This document shows positions 5,896 to 8,797 of a DNA stretch of 8,797 bases, in pieces. Origin of the DNA: CAYTSW01 sp964440605 (GTDB lineage: Bacteria; Planctomycetota; Phycisphaerae; Phycisphaerales; UBA1924); assembly GCA_964440605.1 (NCBI GenBank), contig CAYTSW010000116.1:1-8797 (forward strand), read 5' to 3'. The position numbers and the translations under genes are program-made. Under the pieces are notes generated by a model. The model was not told the DNA's origin and searched no databases. It worked only from the letters and a program-made list of their open reading frames with translations. Numbering within the stretch: the stretch's first letter is position 1; every line of letters starts with the position of its first letter.

Positions 5896-5930
5896 GCACT
5901 GACCTCGCAAGACCGAGGTCAGTGGCACCC
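5896..5930 (+). repeat. Palindromic intergenic repeat, copy 3; possible bidirectional terminator
   Basis: A 35-base element with a perfect 11-bp stem (5897-5907 with 5914-5924), a CAAGAC loop and the tail GCACCC. It fills more than half of the 65 bases between the convergent stops of the flavoprotein gene and ppdK. It could serve as terminator for both, although no T-tract is present. Outside the loop it is identical to copy 2. Confidence 0.88.
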
Positions 5931-5944
5931 GGCGATGGGCTTGC

Positions 5945-8725
<2,781 letters not shown>

Positions 8726-8731
8726 GTCGCT

Positions 8732-8737
8732 CCTCCT
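8732..8737 (-). promoter_or_regulatory. Strong ribosome binding site of ppdK
   Basis: On the minus strand AGGAGG (8737 down to 8732) lies six bases before the ATG at 8725. The alternative ATG at 8572, which would give an ordinary-length PPDK without the basic tail, has no comparable site. This supports translation of the tail. In the remaining 60 bases to the window edge I see no convincing promoter, only an isolated TACACT at 8770-8765 (minus strand). Confidence 0.8.
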
Positions 8738-8797
8738 GGGGCGTGGTGGGCTGCTTTGGGCTGCAGTGTAGTTGAAGGGGCGGTTGGGCTGGGGGCG

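Noticed and set aside
1643..5941. TGGCACC boxes in the gaps as sigma-54 -24 elements, tempting because rpoN is in the window
   Set aside because: None has a TTGC/GC -12 element at the required spacing, and the boxes are explained as the conserved edge of the palindromic repeats.
1554..5944. CRISPR array suggested by repeated palindromic units
   Set aside because: The copies are about 2 kb apart, separated by whole genes, with no regular spacers and no cas genes.

Overview
The window is a stretch of GC-rich bacterial chromosome carrying six protein genes, all of ordinary bacterial type. The style of the RpoN protein, the amidohydrolase and the intergenic hairpin repeats suggests a planctomycete, probably of the Phycisphaerae. 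This is inference from sequence style; no rRNA or other marker gene is present.

Layout. Positions 1-1553 (+) hold the 3' part of rpoN, sigma-54 of RNA polymerase, whose first codons lie left of the window. Positions 1554-1828 are a gap of 275 bases with a branched stem-loop region, a 33-bp palindromic repeat and a pyrimidine-rich repeat. Next come two translationally coupled genes (+): a probable split-barrel (HugZ/pyridoxamine-oxidase-like) protein at 1829-2482 and an Amidohydrolase_3/YtcJ-type hydrolase at 2479-3840. The gap 3841-4068 carries a second palindromic repeat flanked by a purine tract and a pyrimidine tract. A 69-residue protein with the motif VDESVDDTFPASDPPA is read leftward at 4278-4069. 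The gap 4279-4517 lies between divergent genes and holds a 34-bp almost perfect palindrome. A dihydrolipoamide-dehydrogenase-like flavoprotein follows at 4518-5879 (+). It converges on ppdK, pyruvate phosphate dikinase, read leftward from 8725 to 5945. The 65 bases between these two genes contain the third palindromic repeat.

How the genes relate. The split-barrel and amidohydrolase genes overlap by 4 bases and look like one operon. The other genes are separate units. PPDK (pyruvate/PEP interconversion) and the Lpd-like flavoprotein (possibly a 2-oxoacid dehydrogenase E3) could both act at the pyruvate node, but they are convergent and nothing shows co-regulation.

I see no clear new multi-gene system. 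The items most worth a second look are intergenic: a palindromic repeat present in three of the four gaps, always in the same orientation; a 47-base pyrimidine repeat with a 9-base rhythm present next to two of those palindromes; and the large palindrome in front of the flavoprotein gene. On the protein side, PPDK has a basic N-terminal tail of about 50 residues supported by a strong Shine-Dalgarno sequence, and the amidohydrolase appears to lack its beta-sandwich domain.
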